Below, piece after piece: positions 25,731 to 34,857 of a stretch of DNA of 64,000 bases. Within the stretch, counting starts at the first letter, position 1. Every line of letters starts with the position of its first letter. A program made the position numbers and the translations under genes. The notes beneath the pieces were generated by a model. The model was not told where the DNA came from, ran no database searches, and saw only the letters and a program-made list of their open reading frames with translations. This DNA is from Pyrobaculum ferrireducens (GTDB lineage Archaea; Thermoproteota; Thermoprotei; Thermoproteales; Thermoproteaceae). Where the stretch lies: assembly GCF_000234805.1 (NCBI RefSeq), contig NC_016645.1, positions 2,022,391 through 2,086,390 on the forward strand. The letters run 5' to 3'.

Positions 25731-27146
25731 GTGATTGTTTTTCATCTCCATCTCTACCAGCCGGAGAGGGCGGATCCGTGGCTTGAGCTCATACTGCCGG
25801 AGCCCTCCGCCTCGCCCTACAGGCACTGGAACGAGAGGGTTTCGAGGGAGTGCTACGAGCCCAACGCCGAGCTGGGGAACTACGGCTGGGTTAGCTTCGA
25901 CGTGGGCCCCCCTCTGATGAACTGGCTCAGGGCGCACAGGCCCCTTGTCTACAAGGCGTTGCTGGAGGCGGATAAGGCGGGGCTGGAGAGGTGGGGGCAC
26001 GGCAACGCCCTGGCGCATCCCTACTACCACGTAATTCTGCCCCTAGTCCCCAGGAGGGATAGGGACGTCTTGATCTACTGGGGGGTGGAGTACTTCAAGA
26101 GGGTTTTCAAGAGGAGCCCCGAGGGGATGTGGCTGCCGGAGATGGCGGTGGATCTGGAGACTCTGGAGGCGCTGGTGGACAGCGGCATCTACTACACGGT
26201 GCTCACCCAGAGCCAGGTGAAGGGGCGCCGCGCTGGCGGGCCGTATAAAGTCGTCCTGCCGAGTGGTAGGAGCATCGCCGTATTCGTGAGGGACGAGGAG
26301 CTTTCCAACGCCCTGGCCTTCTCCGGATTTGAGAAGTTTGGGGAGTTGCTGAAAGGCACCTCTGGCGACGTCGTAGTTGCGCTCGACGGCGAGACCTTCG
26401 GCCACCACATAAAGGGAGGCGACAAGATGCTGGCCCACTTCATAGAGGCGAGGCGGGGCGAGCTGGGCAACCTCGGCGCCCTCTACGAGAGGGGGTACAG
26501 GGGGGAGGTGGAGATCGTCGAGAGGACGTCTTGGAGCTGCCCCCACGGGCTGGGCAGGTGGAGCCGGGACTGCGGGTGCGACGGCCCGGCGCCGTGGAGG
26601 GAGGGCCTCCGGAGGCTGGTGGACTGGGTGGGGGAGGTGGTGGACAGGGCTTTTGAGGAGAGGATGGGACCGGGCGGCTGGGGCCTCCTCAGGGAGTACA
26701 TCAACGTGTTGCTGGGGGGCGACAACTCCGGCTATACCACGGAGCAGCTGCGGCTCCTAGAGGCGCAGCGGGCTAAGCTGGCGGCTAACACAAGCGACGC
26801 GTGGTTCTTCGCCCGCGTCGGGATTGAATTCGGCATCGCGGTTAAGTGGGCCCTCAGGGCCGTGGAGCTTGTAGGGGACGACAGGGCAATGGAGGAGTTT
26901 TACAAGAGGCTGGAGGAGCTTGTTGCGAACGGCAAGACCGCGGCGTTTTTCTGCCCCAGACTCAGGGGCCCCGCTATGGCGGCCGCCATGTACCTCGCGC
27001 TGTCCACCTCGGGCCACTCCCCAGAGCGGGTGGGGCCGTACCTAATTAAGCCGTTGAACGACGAGTTTGAAGTCTTCGACACGAGGACGCGCGAAGCATT
27101 CAGGTTCCGCCACGACCTTCTGTGGGGGGTCGTGAAAAGTGTATAG
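25731..27146 (+). CDS. Glycoside hydrolase family 57 protein (GH57/DUF3536 type)
   Basis: 471 residues. GH57 features are FHLHLYQPERADPW at the start, WGHGNALAHPYYH, GMWLPEMAVD with the probable nucleophile Glu137, and ALDGETFGHH with the probable acid Asp219. After it, TSWSCPHGLGRWSRDCGC is typical of the longer DUF3536-containing subgroup. GH57 enzymes act on alpha-glucans (amylase, branching or transferase activities); the exact activity here is unknown. No signal peptide, so cytoplasmic, probably glycogen metabolism. GTG start behind the shared TATA box. Confidence 0.87.
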   Translation: MIVFHLHLYQPERADPWLELILPEPSASPYRHWNERVSRECYEPNAELGNYGWVSFDVGPPLMNWLRAHRPLVYKALLEADKAGLERWGHGNALAHPYYHVILPLVPRRDRDVLIYWGVEYFKRVFKRSPEGMWLPEMAVDLETLEALVDSGIYYTVLTQSQVKGRRAGGPYKVVLPSGRSIAVFVRDEELSNALAFSGFEKFGELLKGTSGDVVVALDGETFGHHIKGGDKMLAHFIEARRGELGNLGALYERGYRGEVEIVERTSWSCPHGLGRWSRDCGCDGPAPWREGLRRLVDWVGEVVDRAFEERMGPGGWGLLREYINVLLGGDNSGYTTEQLRLLEAQRAKLAANTSDAWFFARVGIEFGIAVKWALRAVELVGDDRAMEEFYKRLEELVANGKTAAFFCPRLRGPAMAAAMYLALSTSGHSPERVGPYLIKPLNDEFEVFDTRTREAFRFRHDLLWGVVKSV

Positions 27147-27310
27147 CGAGGTGCCCCATCTGCGTGGCTTATTCACAACGCAGTCCCCGTCATGGGGTCC
27201 TTGGCACCCATCCGCCGCGTGCCCTTGTACACTCTTCTCTTCCTAATTCTGTAACGGCTATTCTCCCAACGCACTCCGCCTTCGGCAACGGTGTACAGTG
27301 TCCAGAAATG

Positions 27311-27320
27311 TTTATAAAGC
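27311..27320 (+). promoter_or_regulatory. TATA-like box of type A module copy 1
   Basis: TTTATAAAGC followed by a T-rich stretch and ATGTTG at 27335. Nearly the same string (GTTTATAAAACC, T-run, ATGTTG) stands before type A copy 2 on the minus strand (about 38234-38262), so promoter and first codons were duplicated together with the gene. Confidence 0.6.
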
Positions 27321-27334
27321 CCTTTTTTTGAGGC

Positions 27335-29473
27335 ATGTTGTCGGCTAGAGTTCTGGTGCTTGTGGTGGCGCTGTCTGTTGCGGCGCTGGCTGGGTATGTG
27401 GAGGTGTATGTAGAGGAGGGGCCGGAGGTTGAAGGTTTACATATATACGCGTGGGATGGGGAGGGCTGGGCGCCTGTCTACGTCACCTACGTCCCGGAGT
27501 ACATAGACACCTACATAGCCTCCACCGGGCAGTGGATTTCGATGCCTTACTACAACATGTCGAGATACGTACTGCACATCCCCAGAGAGGCCTTTAGACG
27601 CGGCCCGCCCAGTACGCCACCAGGCCTAGAGCGGTGGATGCTAGAGGTGCAGAATGGGACTAAGAAGGCGGTGGTAGAGCTGGCAGTGGGTAGAAAACCC
27701 ATAACAAAGGGAAACGCCACGCTTGCAACTTGGAGCACCCTAGGCACAGAACCCCCTAGAACCTCCTACCGCGGCAAATTCACAACGCCAAGAGGCCAGC
27801 CAAAGCGCGACAAAGCTACTGGAGAGGTGGGCATAACCAGCTACGCAGTGGCTAAAGGCACGACTATATACCCAATAGGTAGCTTATACTTCAAACAAAT
27901 TACTGTAAGTGGCTCTTTCGCTACGTATTTACCAGTTGATACACCAACTGGTATCAACACTCTGTGTGGATTATCTCAAATGCACTGGGTAGGTTTCGAA
28001 GTTCAAAACCTCACAGTAGGCGTTAAGGTGTCTGGTGCACTCTACTACGGCTCTGTGGCGCTCGAGTTTTACAACCTAGACACGTGTACCTACATAACTA
28101 CGATGTACCTAACACCACCCAGCTCTGGTGTCTACTGGACAAACCTATACGTGACGCTACCACAAGACTCTCAAATAGGCGTCAGAATACGGGCAAGCGG
28201 CTACGCGCCGTACTCCACCACCATTAACGTATACATAGCGGCGAGATATAGGAAGACGGTTAACGATTTGGCGCAGATAGCCACGACAAAAGCAACGACT
28301 TACTTAACTCCCACAGTTAGATCTAGCTACCGCTACAAGGTAGCTGTATTATTCGGCCCATACGTGGCGTACGACGGCTTGGCCGCCACCACCTCGGGCA
28401 CCACGTTTAGCTACATCTACTTACCGCCCTCGACAGTGAGGCTATACTGGACCGGGCAATATTGCTCGCCAATTTTCGTTGAGTATTATGTTAATGGAGT
28501 CCTCTACCTACAGAGATTTGTGGGGCCAACCACCTCTTCGCCAGCCGGTGGCTACTACTGTATCTACGAGGTCCCGTCTACAGTGCTCCAACTTAGGGCA
28601 AGAGACTACGCAATCTCAAAAGCACTGTCAAGCGGCGGCGGGATAACGGTGTCGGTGGTTTACCAAGTATGGAATTCTCCCGACGCGACAATAGACTACA
28701 GTGGAAACTTGGAAATAGCGTACAGCCGCTGGATAGAGCCCTTCCACTCCAATTACATAGATAATAAGACTGGTGAGCCTTATCTAAATTGGGGCGTCAT
28801 GCTACTTCTTAACACATATCAAATTCTTGGCTCTATAAAAGCCACTAATCTAAACATGATTACAGAGGTGAGGAGTTCGCCCTCTCAGTTGGCGCTCTCA
28901 CTTGCTCACAACCGGTTGGATAGTTTAAGTCACATATGCGGCGCTGAGTGGGTGATTACGGTACGAGTGCATGTAAGAAGTGCCAGACTCTTCTACGGTT
29001 ACGGTATTGAGCGACCGAAAGAGCCGTGGTGGGCGGCGCTGGGCAAGAGAGTGACAGATGCCATAGACTGGATTCTAACGTTTACGCAGGGCGATAAAGC
29101 CACAGCGGCATCCATTGCGGTGAAGATAGTGCGGGACGTCTTCAACTCGGCCAGCGGTTCTGTAAGGGCCGTATACTCAAACGGTGTTACCACAGTCACT
29201 TGGATCAAGGGCTGGGCCGAGTCTCCGCCGCCAACTGTAGTCATATTATTAGACCCCGATGCCTTGCGGTCGCCTTATTATGCAGAGTGGAGATACTTCA
29301 GAGAAGCATATCCCACCTCACATCTGGCTTGTAGCTTTACTGTATATCGTAATGTCAATACCAAAATGTACCTACCTCCCGGTGGAGTAAGCCAGGGGGG
29401 ATTGGTAAAGATCTGGACGTGGCGCGGCCAAACTCAACTATCAACGGATGCGTTGACCATCGGCGCGCGCTAA
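27335..29473 (+). CDS. Type A module, copy 1: large secreted protein
   Basis: 712 residues, function unknown. Signal peptide (VLVLVVALSVAALAGY), then a Tyr/Thr/Ser-rich, probably beta-stranded region. Near residues 570-620 lies a helical stretch (AIDWILTFTQGDKATAASIA) followed by a last beta part with AEWRYFRE and WTWRGQT. No transmembrane helix is seen at the C-terminus. Strong similarity to the product of 36112-38217 throughout (shared GPYVAYDGLA, PPSTVRLYW-like, HICGAEWVIT, MPYYNMSRY). The stop overlaps the partner membrane-protein gene by one base (TAATG). It is expected on the cell surface, possibly held by its partner. Confidence 0.75.
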   Translation: MLSARVLVLVVALSVAALAGYVEVYVEEGPEVEGLHIYAWDGEGWAPVYVTYVPEYIDTYIASTGQWISMPYYNMSRYVLHIPREAFRRGPPSTPPGLERWMLEVQNGTKKAVVELAVGRKPITKGNATLATWSTLGTEPPRTSYRGKFTTPRGQPKRDKATGEVGITSYAVAKGTTIYPIGSLYFKQITVSGSFATYLPVDTPTGINTLCGLSQMHWVGFEVQNLTVGVKVSGALYYGSVALEFYNLDTCTYITTMYLTPPSSGVYWTNLYVTLPQDSQIGVRIRASGYAPYSTTINVYIAARYRKTVNDLAQIATTKATTYLTPTVRSSYRYKVAVLFGPYVAYDGLAATTSGTTFSYIYLPPSTVRLYWTGQYCSPIFVEYYVNGVLYLQRFVGPTTSSPAGGYYCIYEVPSTVLQLRARDYAISKALSSGGGITVSVVYQVWNSPDATIDYSGNLEIAYSRWIEPFHSNYIDNKTGEPYLNWGVMLLLNTYQILGSIKATNLNMITEVRSSPSQLALSLAHNRLDSLSHICGAEWVITVRVHVRSARLFYGYGIERPKEPWWAALGKRVTDAIDWILTFTQGDKATAASIAVKIVRDVFNSASGSVRAVYSNGVTTVTWIKGWAESPPPTVVILLDPDALRSPYYAEWRYFREAYPTSHLACSFTVYRNVNTKMYLPPGGVSQGGLVKIWTWRGQTQLSTDALTIGAR

Positions 29474-29952
29474 TGTCGTCTAAGTTGCTGTTCTTTTTCT
29501 CTTTTTCACTAATTCTAGTTTTTTCATACTGGGTGGGGGACGGCGTGTTGTATCCTCTGGGGGCTGGCGTCTTCCTCTCTCTTATGTATCTTGTGTTGAT
29601 CGGGGTTGTGTTTTTCTTTCATACTGTGCCAGAGCCGGTGAGGAGGGTGGTTGAGGCGGCTGTCTTGGTGGCGCTGTTCGCCTCTTTCCACGTCTTTCCG
29701 CCTCTCTCGCTTTCTGCCATACCGGCTTTGTTTTTTGTGTTGCTGTACCCCGTATATCTCGGGTGGAAACACCGCATCTTCATGGACTTTATCCACGTAG
29801 TGCTCTGGCTAGCCATCTCCACAGCGCTCTCGGCCGCATTATACACGCCACTGCCCAAGACGCTCTGGGGACAAGTCCTCGCCGCGATCTCCTCCACGCT
29901 AGCCGCCCACTACATCCTCTTAAAGATATACCCACGTCTCAAGAGGCGGTAG
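29473..29952 (+). CDS. Type A module, copy 1: small polytopic membrane partner
   Basis: 159 residues, about five hydrophobic helices, ending in the positively charged LLKIYPRLKRR. Closely similar to the 35603-36109 product: both share PLGAGVFL, FPPLSLSAIPALFF-like, and AHYILLKIYPRL. Start ATG 29473 overlaps the stop of the large secreted protein by one base; an in-frame ATG at 29419 lies inside that gene and has no support. Always paired with the large protein, it is likely an anchor, export aid or assembly factor, but this is inference. Confidence 0.72.
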   Translation: MSSKLLFFFSFSLILVFSYWVGDGVLYPLGAGVFLSLMYLVLIGVVFFFHTVPEPVRRVVEAAVLVALFASFHVFPPLSLSAIPALFFVLLYPVYLGWKHRIFMDFIHVVLWLAISTALSAALYTPLPKTLWGQVLAAISSTLAAHYILLKIYPRLKRR

Positions 29953-30151
29953 AACTCAGCGCCGCCCTCGGCGGGGCTGGAGCTCACCATCAACGCGCCC
30001 ACCGAAGGTGCTGATGAGGTTGTTGCCGATGTGTAGAGCCTAGATGCTCGCCGCATGGGGTGTCGCGTTTGGGGGAACAGCGGTTGACTTAGATTATCTC
30101 GTGGCGGTTGCATATGAGGAAACTATATAAATAGGAAGCCCGGCTGGCGGT

Positions 30152-31375
30152 ATGAGGATTGCCGCGTCTTACATTCCGATATTTGTGGCGCGTATAGGCT
30201 CCGGGGCCAGCGCCTTTCTGGTGGTGAAGCTGGCCAGCGGCGGGAATCTGGAGGCCGGCGTGGTGCTCGCGTCGTATCCCTTCCTAGAGGCGATTGGGGC
30301 TTTGATCGCGGGGAGGTGGTCGGATACCCTCGGCCGGAAGAAGACTCTGGTAATTGGCTACGTGGTTAGGTCTGTTGCGATGTTGCTCCTGGCCTGGGCT
30401 TTCTACACCCGCGGGACTCCGTGGCTGGAGGCGTTGCTGAACGGCGTGATTGGCTTGACCACGGCTTTTATACTCACCTCCTCCCTGGCCATGGCCACCG
30501 ACCTCACCGAGGTGAGGAATAGGGGGCTTGGGATGGGCGGTTTCGAGTTTATCAATCTGGCGAGCTACGGCGTTGGCTACTTGCTGGGCTCCGCCCTCTA
30601 CTCCGCCCTCCACGGCCCCTCGGCGTATCTCGTCGTTGCCCTCTTCACAGCCGCGGCGACGCCTCTCTTCGCCAAGTTTCTGTCGGAGACTAGGCCGGCG
30701 GCGCCGGAGGAGGGGAGGCTTCTTTTCTCCGTGCTACCGCCATCCGCCCTGGCTCTCCTCCCCGTGTGGTTTGCCTTAACGTCGATAATCGGCATGGCGA
30801 TGTACGCGCCCCGCATCCTGCGCGTGGGCGACGCCAGCCACGGCGCCGTGCAACACATAGTGGGGAGGCTTGGGGAGAATCTGGTGGTTGGCCTGCTCTT
30901 CATAGGCGCCTTGGCGCTCCTCGGGGCAGGCGCAATTATCTTCGGCAGGCTGGCGGACAGGTGGGGCCGGGTAAAGACGTTTAGGCTGGGCCTGGTGGGG
31001 GGCCTCGCCGCGCTGGCTGTTCTCAATGCGGCTCTCCACACGGGCCTCGGCCCAGTTGAGGCCATAGCCGTCACGGCGCCTCTCTTATTCCTAACGTCGG
31101 CGATTGGGCCCAGCATACTTGCGCTGATAGGAGACGAAGCCGACATTAGGTACAGAGGCACCGTGATGGGTATATACAGCGTGGTGCTCGGCCTAGGGAT
31201 CGGCGTCGGTAGTCTGCTCAGCGGCATGGTGGCCACCGTGTTTCACTCCTCGGAGATAAACGGCATCGCCGCCGCGGCCTTGGCTGTCTACGCCTCGATG
31301 ACTGCGGTCCACATAGCGCTGAGTCGGACGTATAATCTGGCAATTAGGGAGACCGCCGCCATTAGGGCTGGCTGA
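30152..31375 (+). CDS. Major facilitator superfamily transporter
   Basis: 407 residues with twelve predicted helices. The MFS loop signature GRWSDTLGRKKTLVIGY stands between helices 2 and 3 and its weaker repeat GRLADRWGRVKTFRLG in the second half. YRGTVMGIYSVVLGLGIGVGSLLSG resembles drug/sugar exporters of the family. Substrate not predictable. TATA-like box (CTATATAAATAGG, about 30122-30134) before ATG 30152. Confidence 0.88.
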   Translation: MRIAASYIPIFVARIGSGASAFLVVKLASGGNLEAGVVLASYPFLEAIGALIAGRWSDTLGRKKTLVIGYVVRSVAMLLLAWAFYTRGTPWLEALLNGVIGLTTAFILTSSLAMATDLTEVRNRGLGMGGFEFINLASYGVGYLLGSALYSALHGPSAYLVVALFTAAATPLFAKFLSETRPAAPEEGRLLFSVLPPSALALLPVWFALTSIIGMAMYAPRILRVGDASHGAVQHIVGRLGENLVVGLLFIGALALLGAGAIIFGRLADRWGRVKTFRLGLVGGLAALAVLNAALHTGLGPVEAIAVTAPLLFLTSAIGPSILALIGDEADIRYRGTVMGIYSVVLGLGIGVGSLLSGMVATVFHSSEINGIAAAALAVYASMTAVHIALSRTYNLAIRETAAIRAG

Positions 31376-31428
31376 GAGGTCCGCCGCTTAGATTTATATA
31401 GTTGGGGAATCTCCTCCACAATGCTGGG

Positions 31429-32427
31429 GTGTGTCTCGAATACTACAGAGAGCTGATTAGGGAGGGCCAGCTGAGGGTGGGCGATGGAGAGGCGGCGCGT
31501 TGTCTGTCTCCGCTTTTCGAGAGGAGTGTCGCCGTGGGGGAGGAGGTGTCTCTCGCAGAGCTCTACCCAAGGCCCAGCCCGCACCGCGTGTTTAACAACT
31601 CGCTTGAGTTGCTGAGGGGGGGCTGGCCCACGCCTCTTCTCAAAATCTCGGAGGGCCCCGGCGAGGCGTATGCGAAGCTGGAGTGGTTCAACCCCTTCAG
31701 CGCCAGTGTCAAGGACAGGACTGTGTATTACCTCCTGAAGTCTGTGGAGGGTGACAGAATTGTGGAGGTCTCCAGCGGAAACGTCGCCGTCGCCCTCGCG
31801 GCGCTTGGCAACGTGCTGGGGAAGAGGGTGAAGATATACATCCCTACGGCGGGGAGGTACGTCGTCCCCCTCCTCAACTACCTAGGCGCCGAGTGGCAGA
31901 TACTCGACGTCTCGATGACGGTGGAGGCTCTGGAGCACCTTGAGAAGGACATTAGGGAGGGGGCGGTGCACCCAAACCAGTTCGGCAACGACCTCAACTT
32001 CGTGGCCCACCTCAAGACGGCGGCTGAGATAGACTGGCAACTCGCCGCGCTGGGGAAGAAGCCCGACTACATAATTGCGGGGATCGGCACCTCGGGCCAC
32101 GCCTCGGCCCTCGGGTTCTACTTCGGCGTGAGGTACGGCACCAAGCTGGTGGCCGTGCAGCCGAGGGACTGGATTCCGGGGATTAGGAGGGTGGAGACAG
32201 GCATGAAGTGGATTAAATTAGTCGAGGCCGAGATTGTGGATATCTCTCTAGAGGAGGCCCTTAGGGGGGTTAGGGAGTTCGCCAAGAGACACGGCCTCTT
32301 AATTGGGCCAAGCGCGGGGGCCGTCTACAGCGCTTATCTAAAAAACTCCTACAGGGGGGTCACAGTGTTGGTGTTTCCCGACAGCTTATTCAAATACACG
32401 CCTCTACTGGAGCAGCTCAGCGTTTAG
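31429..32427 (+). CDS. Cysteine synthase-like PLP enzyme
   Basis: About 332 residues of fold-type II PLP enzymes. FNPFSASVKDRTVYYLL holds the PLP-binding Lys, SSGNVAVALAALG is the substrate loop, GIGTSGHASALG binds the phosphate of PLP, and GPSAGAVYSA closes the site. An N-terminal extension of about 70 residues before WPTPLLKI resembles the crenarchaeal O-phosphoserine sulfhydrylase (CysO) group, so synthesis of cysteine from O-phosphoserine or O-acetylserine is likely. GTG 31429 fits the TATA-like box (GATTTATATAG, about 31389-31399) better than TTG 31402. It converges with the regulator gene (11-nt overlap). Confidence 0.85.
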   Translation: MCLEYYRELIREGQLRVGDGEAARCLSPLFERSVAVGEEVSLAELYPRPSPHRVFNNSLELLRGGWPTPLLKISEGPGEAYAKLEWFNPFSASVKDRTVYYLLKSVEGDRIVEVSSGNVAVALAALGNVLGKRVKIYIPTAGRYVVPLLNYLGAEWQILDVSMTVEALEHLEKDIREGAVHPNQFGNDLNFVAHLKTAAEIDWQLAALGKKPDYIIAGIGTSGHASALGFYFGVRYGTKLVAVQPRDWIPGIRRVETGMKWIKLVEAEIVDISLEEALRGVREFAKRHGLLIGPSAGAVYSAYLKNSYRGVTVLVFPDSLFKYTPLLEQLSV

Positions 32428-33118
32428 GATCCCTGAGCTTCAGTACTATCAGCTCCGCCTTCCTGCCGCCGCACCCCTCCACGGTGATGGTCCCCGCTAC
32501 TTCGTAGTTTAGCAACAGTTTGTCCATGTCGGGGCCCGGGGACTTGATCCGTATCGTGCGTAGGTCTATATCCACGTCGCCGCACGTGAGGCAGATCCCA
32601 ATAGCCTTATCTAGCGCATTGGAGGCGCAGATATACCTCGCGTTTGGCGCCAAGTGGGCAACCTTGTCCCAGTCGAGTAGCGAGTTAAACACAACGGCCA
32701 CCGCCCCCTCCTGCGGCACCTCGCCCCTAAAGGGCTCAAGTCTTTTAGCAACGCTTTCCAACTTTTTCAAATTAACGTTATCTGTGTATAGAACAACATC
32801 TGCTCTGCTTAAAATAGCCAAGGCGTCTGGAGTTAGCACGTCGCCTGCGGCATCTATTAGGTACACCCCCTGGAGATCTGGCTCGGGGACGAGCTTGTCG
32901 AATCTTAATCTGTGGAGGAGGCGTCTCCCCCTGCCAGGTACCATGTAGCTTTCAATGAAGCCGCGCCTCCTAAGCGCCACCAGAGCCGCCCTCAGAGTTC
33001 TCGTAGCCAGCCCCGTGCCTCTAGCCAAGTCCTCAAAAGTAAACCAGCTCTTGCCGTGGTACACCATTTCAAAAGCCATGTAGTAAAGCACAAGCCTCTG
33101 CGCCGGCGTAAGCCTCAT
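32417..33118 (-). CDS. Winged-helix regulator fused to a tetrapyrrole-methylase-like domain
   Basis: About 233 residues. Residues 1-70 form a winged helix (FTFEDLARGTGLATRTLRAALVALRRRGFIE). From about residue 80, GVYLIDAAGDVLTPDALAILSRADVVLYTDNV strongly recalls the N-terminus of SAM-dependent tetrapyrrole methylases (VYLVGAGPGD..T..A...L..ADVVLYD), but the Gly-rich SAM loop is degraded. So it may be a sensor domain that no longer methylates. ATG 33118 lies about 24 nt after a TATA-like box (GTTATAAATCGG, about 33136-33147). Convergent with the cysteine-synthase-like gene. Ligand and targets unknown. Confidence 0.68.
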   Translation of the reverse strand: MRLTPAQRLVLYYMAFEMVYHGKSWFTFEDLARGTGLATRTLRAALVALRRRGFIESYMVPGRGRRLLHRLRFDKLVPEPDLQGVYLIDAAGDVLTPDALAILSRADVVLYTDNVNLKKLESVAKRLEPFRGEVPQEGAVAVVFNSLLDWDKVAHLAPNARYICASNALDKAIGICLTCGDVDIDLRTIRIKSPGPDMDKLLLNYEVAGTITVEGCGGRKAELIVLKLRDPKR

Positions 33119-33232
33119 AGACTCCACCACGCATCCGATTTATAACTTTAATCTCTTTTACACAGAAGCCGCGGCCTCCGCCGCCCAAAGGGGGCAAATT
33201 CCATTCCCCCGTTGCCCTACCCCCAGGCTCTG

Positions 33233-33970
33233 CTACTTATCGGCCGCCGCACCGCAGACGGGGCAACTGGGGTTGCGCTGGAGCTCTATCGTGTCGAAGG
33301 CCATGTGTCTGAGGTCTATCACCAGTAGCTTCCCAGCCAGCGCGGGGGACCCCAGCGCCGTTCTGAAAACCTCCAGCGCCATTATTGAAGAAACTACGCC
33401 GACGGCCGGCCCCAGGACGGGGCAGAACCCCGCGGCGCACGCCGGGAGTGCTTTGAACCGTCCAAACAAATCCTCGAGGCAGGGCGTCTCTCCTGGAATT
33501 ACCGTGGTAACGTGGCCGTACCACTCCTGAACCGCCCCGTGTATCAAAGGCCTTCTGCGCCTCACGGCGGCGGCGTTCACCAAATGCCTCGACGCCCAGT
33601 TATCCAAGGCGTCTACCACGACGTCGACCTCCCCCACGACCCGATCCGCGAGGTCTGGAGATATGGCCTCTGCAATAGGCACCACCTCGACCTCGGGATT
33701 CACCGCCGAGAGGACCCTCGCCGCCACCTCAGCCTTGGGCCTCCCCACGTCGTCGGTGGTGTAGAGAATCTGCCGGTGTATATCCGAAAGCGCCACCGTG
33801 TCGAAATCCACGAGGACCAGCTTCTTGAAGCCCCCGCCGGCCACGTAGCGGGCAACCAAAGTGCCCAGGCCCCCCACGCCGAACACCGCCACGGAGGTGT
33901 TTCTAAGCCTCCTCTGCCCCTCTTCGCCTATTACCGGAATCTGTCTGCTGTACCTGTCAAGAAGCTTCAT
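33233..33970 (-). CDS. MoeB/ThiF/HesA-family ubiquitin-like-protein activating enzyme
   Basis: 245 residues. E1-like features: RYSRQIPVIGEEGQRRL, the nucleotide loop GVGGLGTLVARYVAGGG, DFDTVALSDIHRQILY, DALDNWASRHLVN, and two Cys at the end (CPVCGAAADK) that with CAAGFC may bind zinc. It should adenylate the C-terminal Gly-Gly of a sulfur carrier (MoaD, ThiS or SAMP type) for cofactor or tRNA thiolation. The carrier gene is not in the window. It overlaps the upstream small membrane gene by 14 nt. Confidence 0.9.
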   Translation of the reverse strand: MKLLDRYSRQIPVIGEEGQRRLRNTSVAVFGVGGLGTLVARYVAGGGFKKLVLVDFDTVALSDIHRQILYTTDDVGRPKAEVAARVLSAVNPEVEVVPIAEAISPDLADRVVGEVDVVVDALDNWASRHLVNAAAVRRRRPLIHGAVQEWYGHVTTVIPGETPCLEDLFGRFKALPACAAGFCPVLGPAVGVVSSIMALEVFRTALGSPALAGKLLVIDLRHMAFDTIELQRNPSCPVCGAAADK

Positions 33971-34118
33971 CCCCCTTAAAATAGGCGGTTGCCAATAGCC
34001 AGAGGCCGATCAGCGCCATTACCGCTTTTTTGAAGAAGGAGGCGCCGGCCGCGGGGGACAGCACCGCCACCACCAGCAACCCCAGGAGGGCTAGCCTGAG
34101 GGCAGAGAAGAAGCCCAT
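33957..34118 (-). CDS. Two-helix small membrane protein
   Basis: 53 residues: helix 1 about residues 4-22 (SALRLALLGLLVVAVLSPAA), helix 2 about residues 27-44 (VMALIGLWLLATAYF), acidic tail. ATG 34118 was chosen over a longer ORF to 34394 that lies antisense to the phosphodiesterase gene, because a TATA-like box (TTATATATC, about 34138-34147) sits 25 nt upstream. Its stop overlaps the MoeB-like gene by 14 nt, so co-transcribed. Unknown function. Confidence 0.6.
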   Translation of the reverse strand: MGFFSALRLALLGLLVVAVLSPAAGASFFKKAVMALIGLWLLATAYFKGDEAS

Positions 34119-34136
34119 AGGTATTGAGACATCATA

Positions 34137-34149
34137 AAGATATATAATT
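34137..34149. promoter_or_regulatory. Second bidirectional TATA-like box
   Basis: An A/T block (AGATATATAATTT) serves ATG 34118 on the minus strand (about 24 nt) and ATG 34171 on the plus strand (about 27 nt). It is the only A/T-rich block in the 52-bp gap. Same arrangement as at 25702-25713. Confidence 0.5.
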
Positions 34150-34170
34150 TGTGGTTTGGGAGGGGGTATT

Positions 34171-34857
34171 ATGGATATCCTGGAGCTGTTGAGGGGGCGG
34201 GTGGTGGTTGGCCACAGGGGGTTCCCCGCGAGGGAGTTGGAGAACACAATCCCCTCGATAGAGGCGGCGGTTAGACACGGCGCCGATGTGGTGGAGGTGG
34301 ACGTCCAGACCACGGCGGACGGCGTGGTGGTGCTCAGCCACGACGACACGCTGGAGCGCACCTTCGGCGTGCCCCTCAACGTGAGGACATCCACGTGGGA
34401 TGAGGTGAGGAGGGTGGAGAAGGGCCGCTACCGGGTGCCCACGCTGAGAGAGGCCCTTGAGGCCGTGGCGGAGCGCGCCGGGCTCTTCGTCGAGGTGAAG
34501 CACCCCGAAGACGCCGCCGCCGTGCAGAGAGTAATTAGGGAGGCCGGCGCCGGGAGGTGGGCAGCCGTCATCAGCTTCCACGACGACGCTCTAAAAGCCG
34601 TGGAGGGCTACAAGGGGCTGGTATACGCCAAGCCGCCGGGCCTCGTGGTAGAGGCGAAGAAGCTGGGGTGCCAAATAGCCCTTCCCCGCTACCCCCTCGC
34701 CACAGAGAGGGCCATAGCCCTCGCCCACAAGCTGGGTCTATACGTCGTTGCTTGGACTGTCAACGACCCCACAACCGCGGCGGAGCTCTGGCGGAGAGGG
34801 ATAGACGGAGTCGCCACAGACGACGTGGAGAAGATAAGAGATACAAAGCCGCGCTGA
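34171..34857 (+). CDS. Glycerophosphodiester phosphodiesterase (GDPD family)
   Basis: 228 residues, TIM-barrel GDPD enzyme hydrolysing glycerophosphodiesters to glycerol phosphate and an alcohol. Catalytic signature: VVGHRGFPARELENTIPSIEAA (His, Arg, Glu, Asn), then DVVEVDVQTTADGVVVLSHDDTLERT (Glu, Asp, His). Closing part AWTVNDPTTAAELWRRGIDGVATD is also typical. No signal peptide, so it likely recycles phospholipid head groups inside the cell. ATG 34171 fits the shared TATA box; TTG 34156 does not. Confidence 0.92.
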   Translation: MDILELLRGRVVVGHRGFPARELENTIPSIEAAVRHGADVVEVDVQTTADGVVVLSHDDTLERTFGVPLNVRTSTWDEVRRVEKGRYRVPTLREALEAVAERAGLFVEVKHPEDAAAVQRVIREAGAGRWAAVISFHDDALKAVEGYKGLVYAKPPGLVVEAKKLGCQIALPRYPLATERAIALAHKLGLYVVAWTVNDPTTAAELWRRGIDGVATDDVEKIRDTKPR

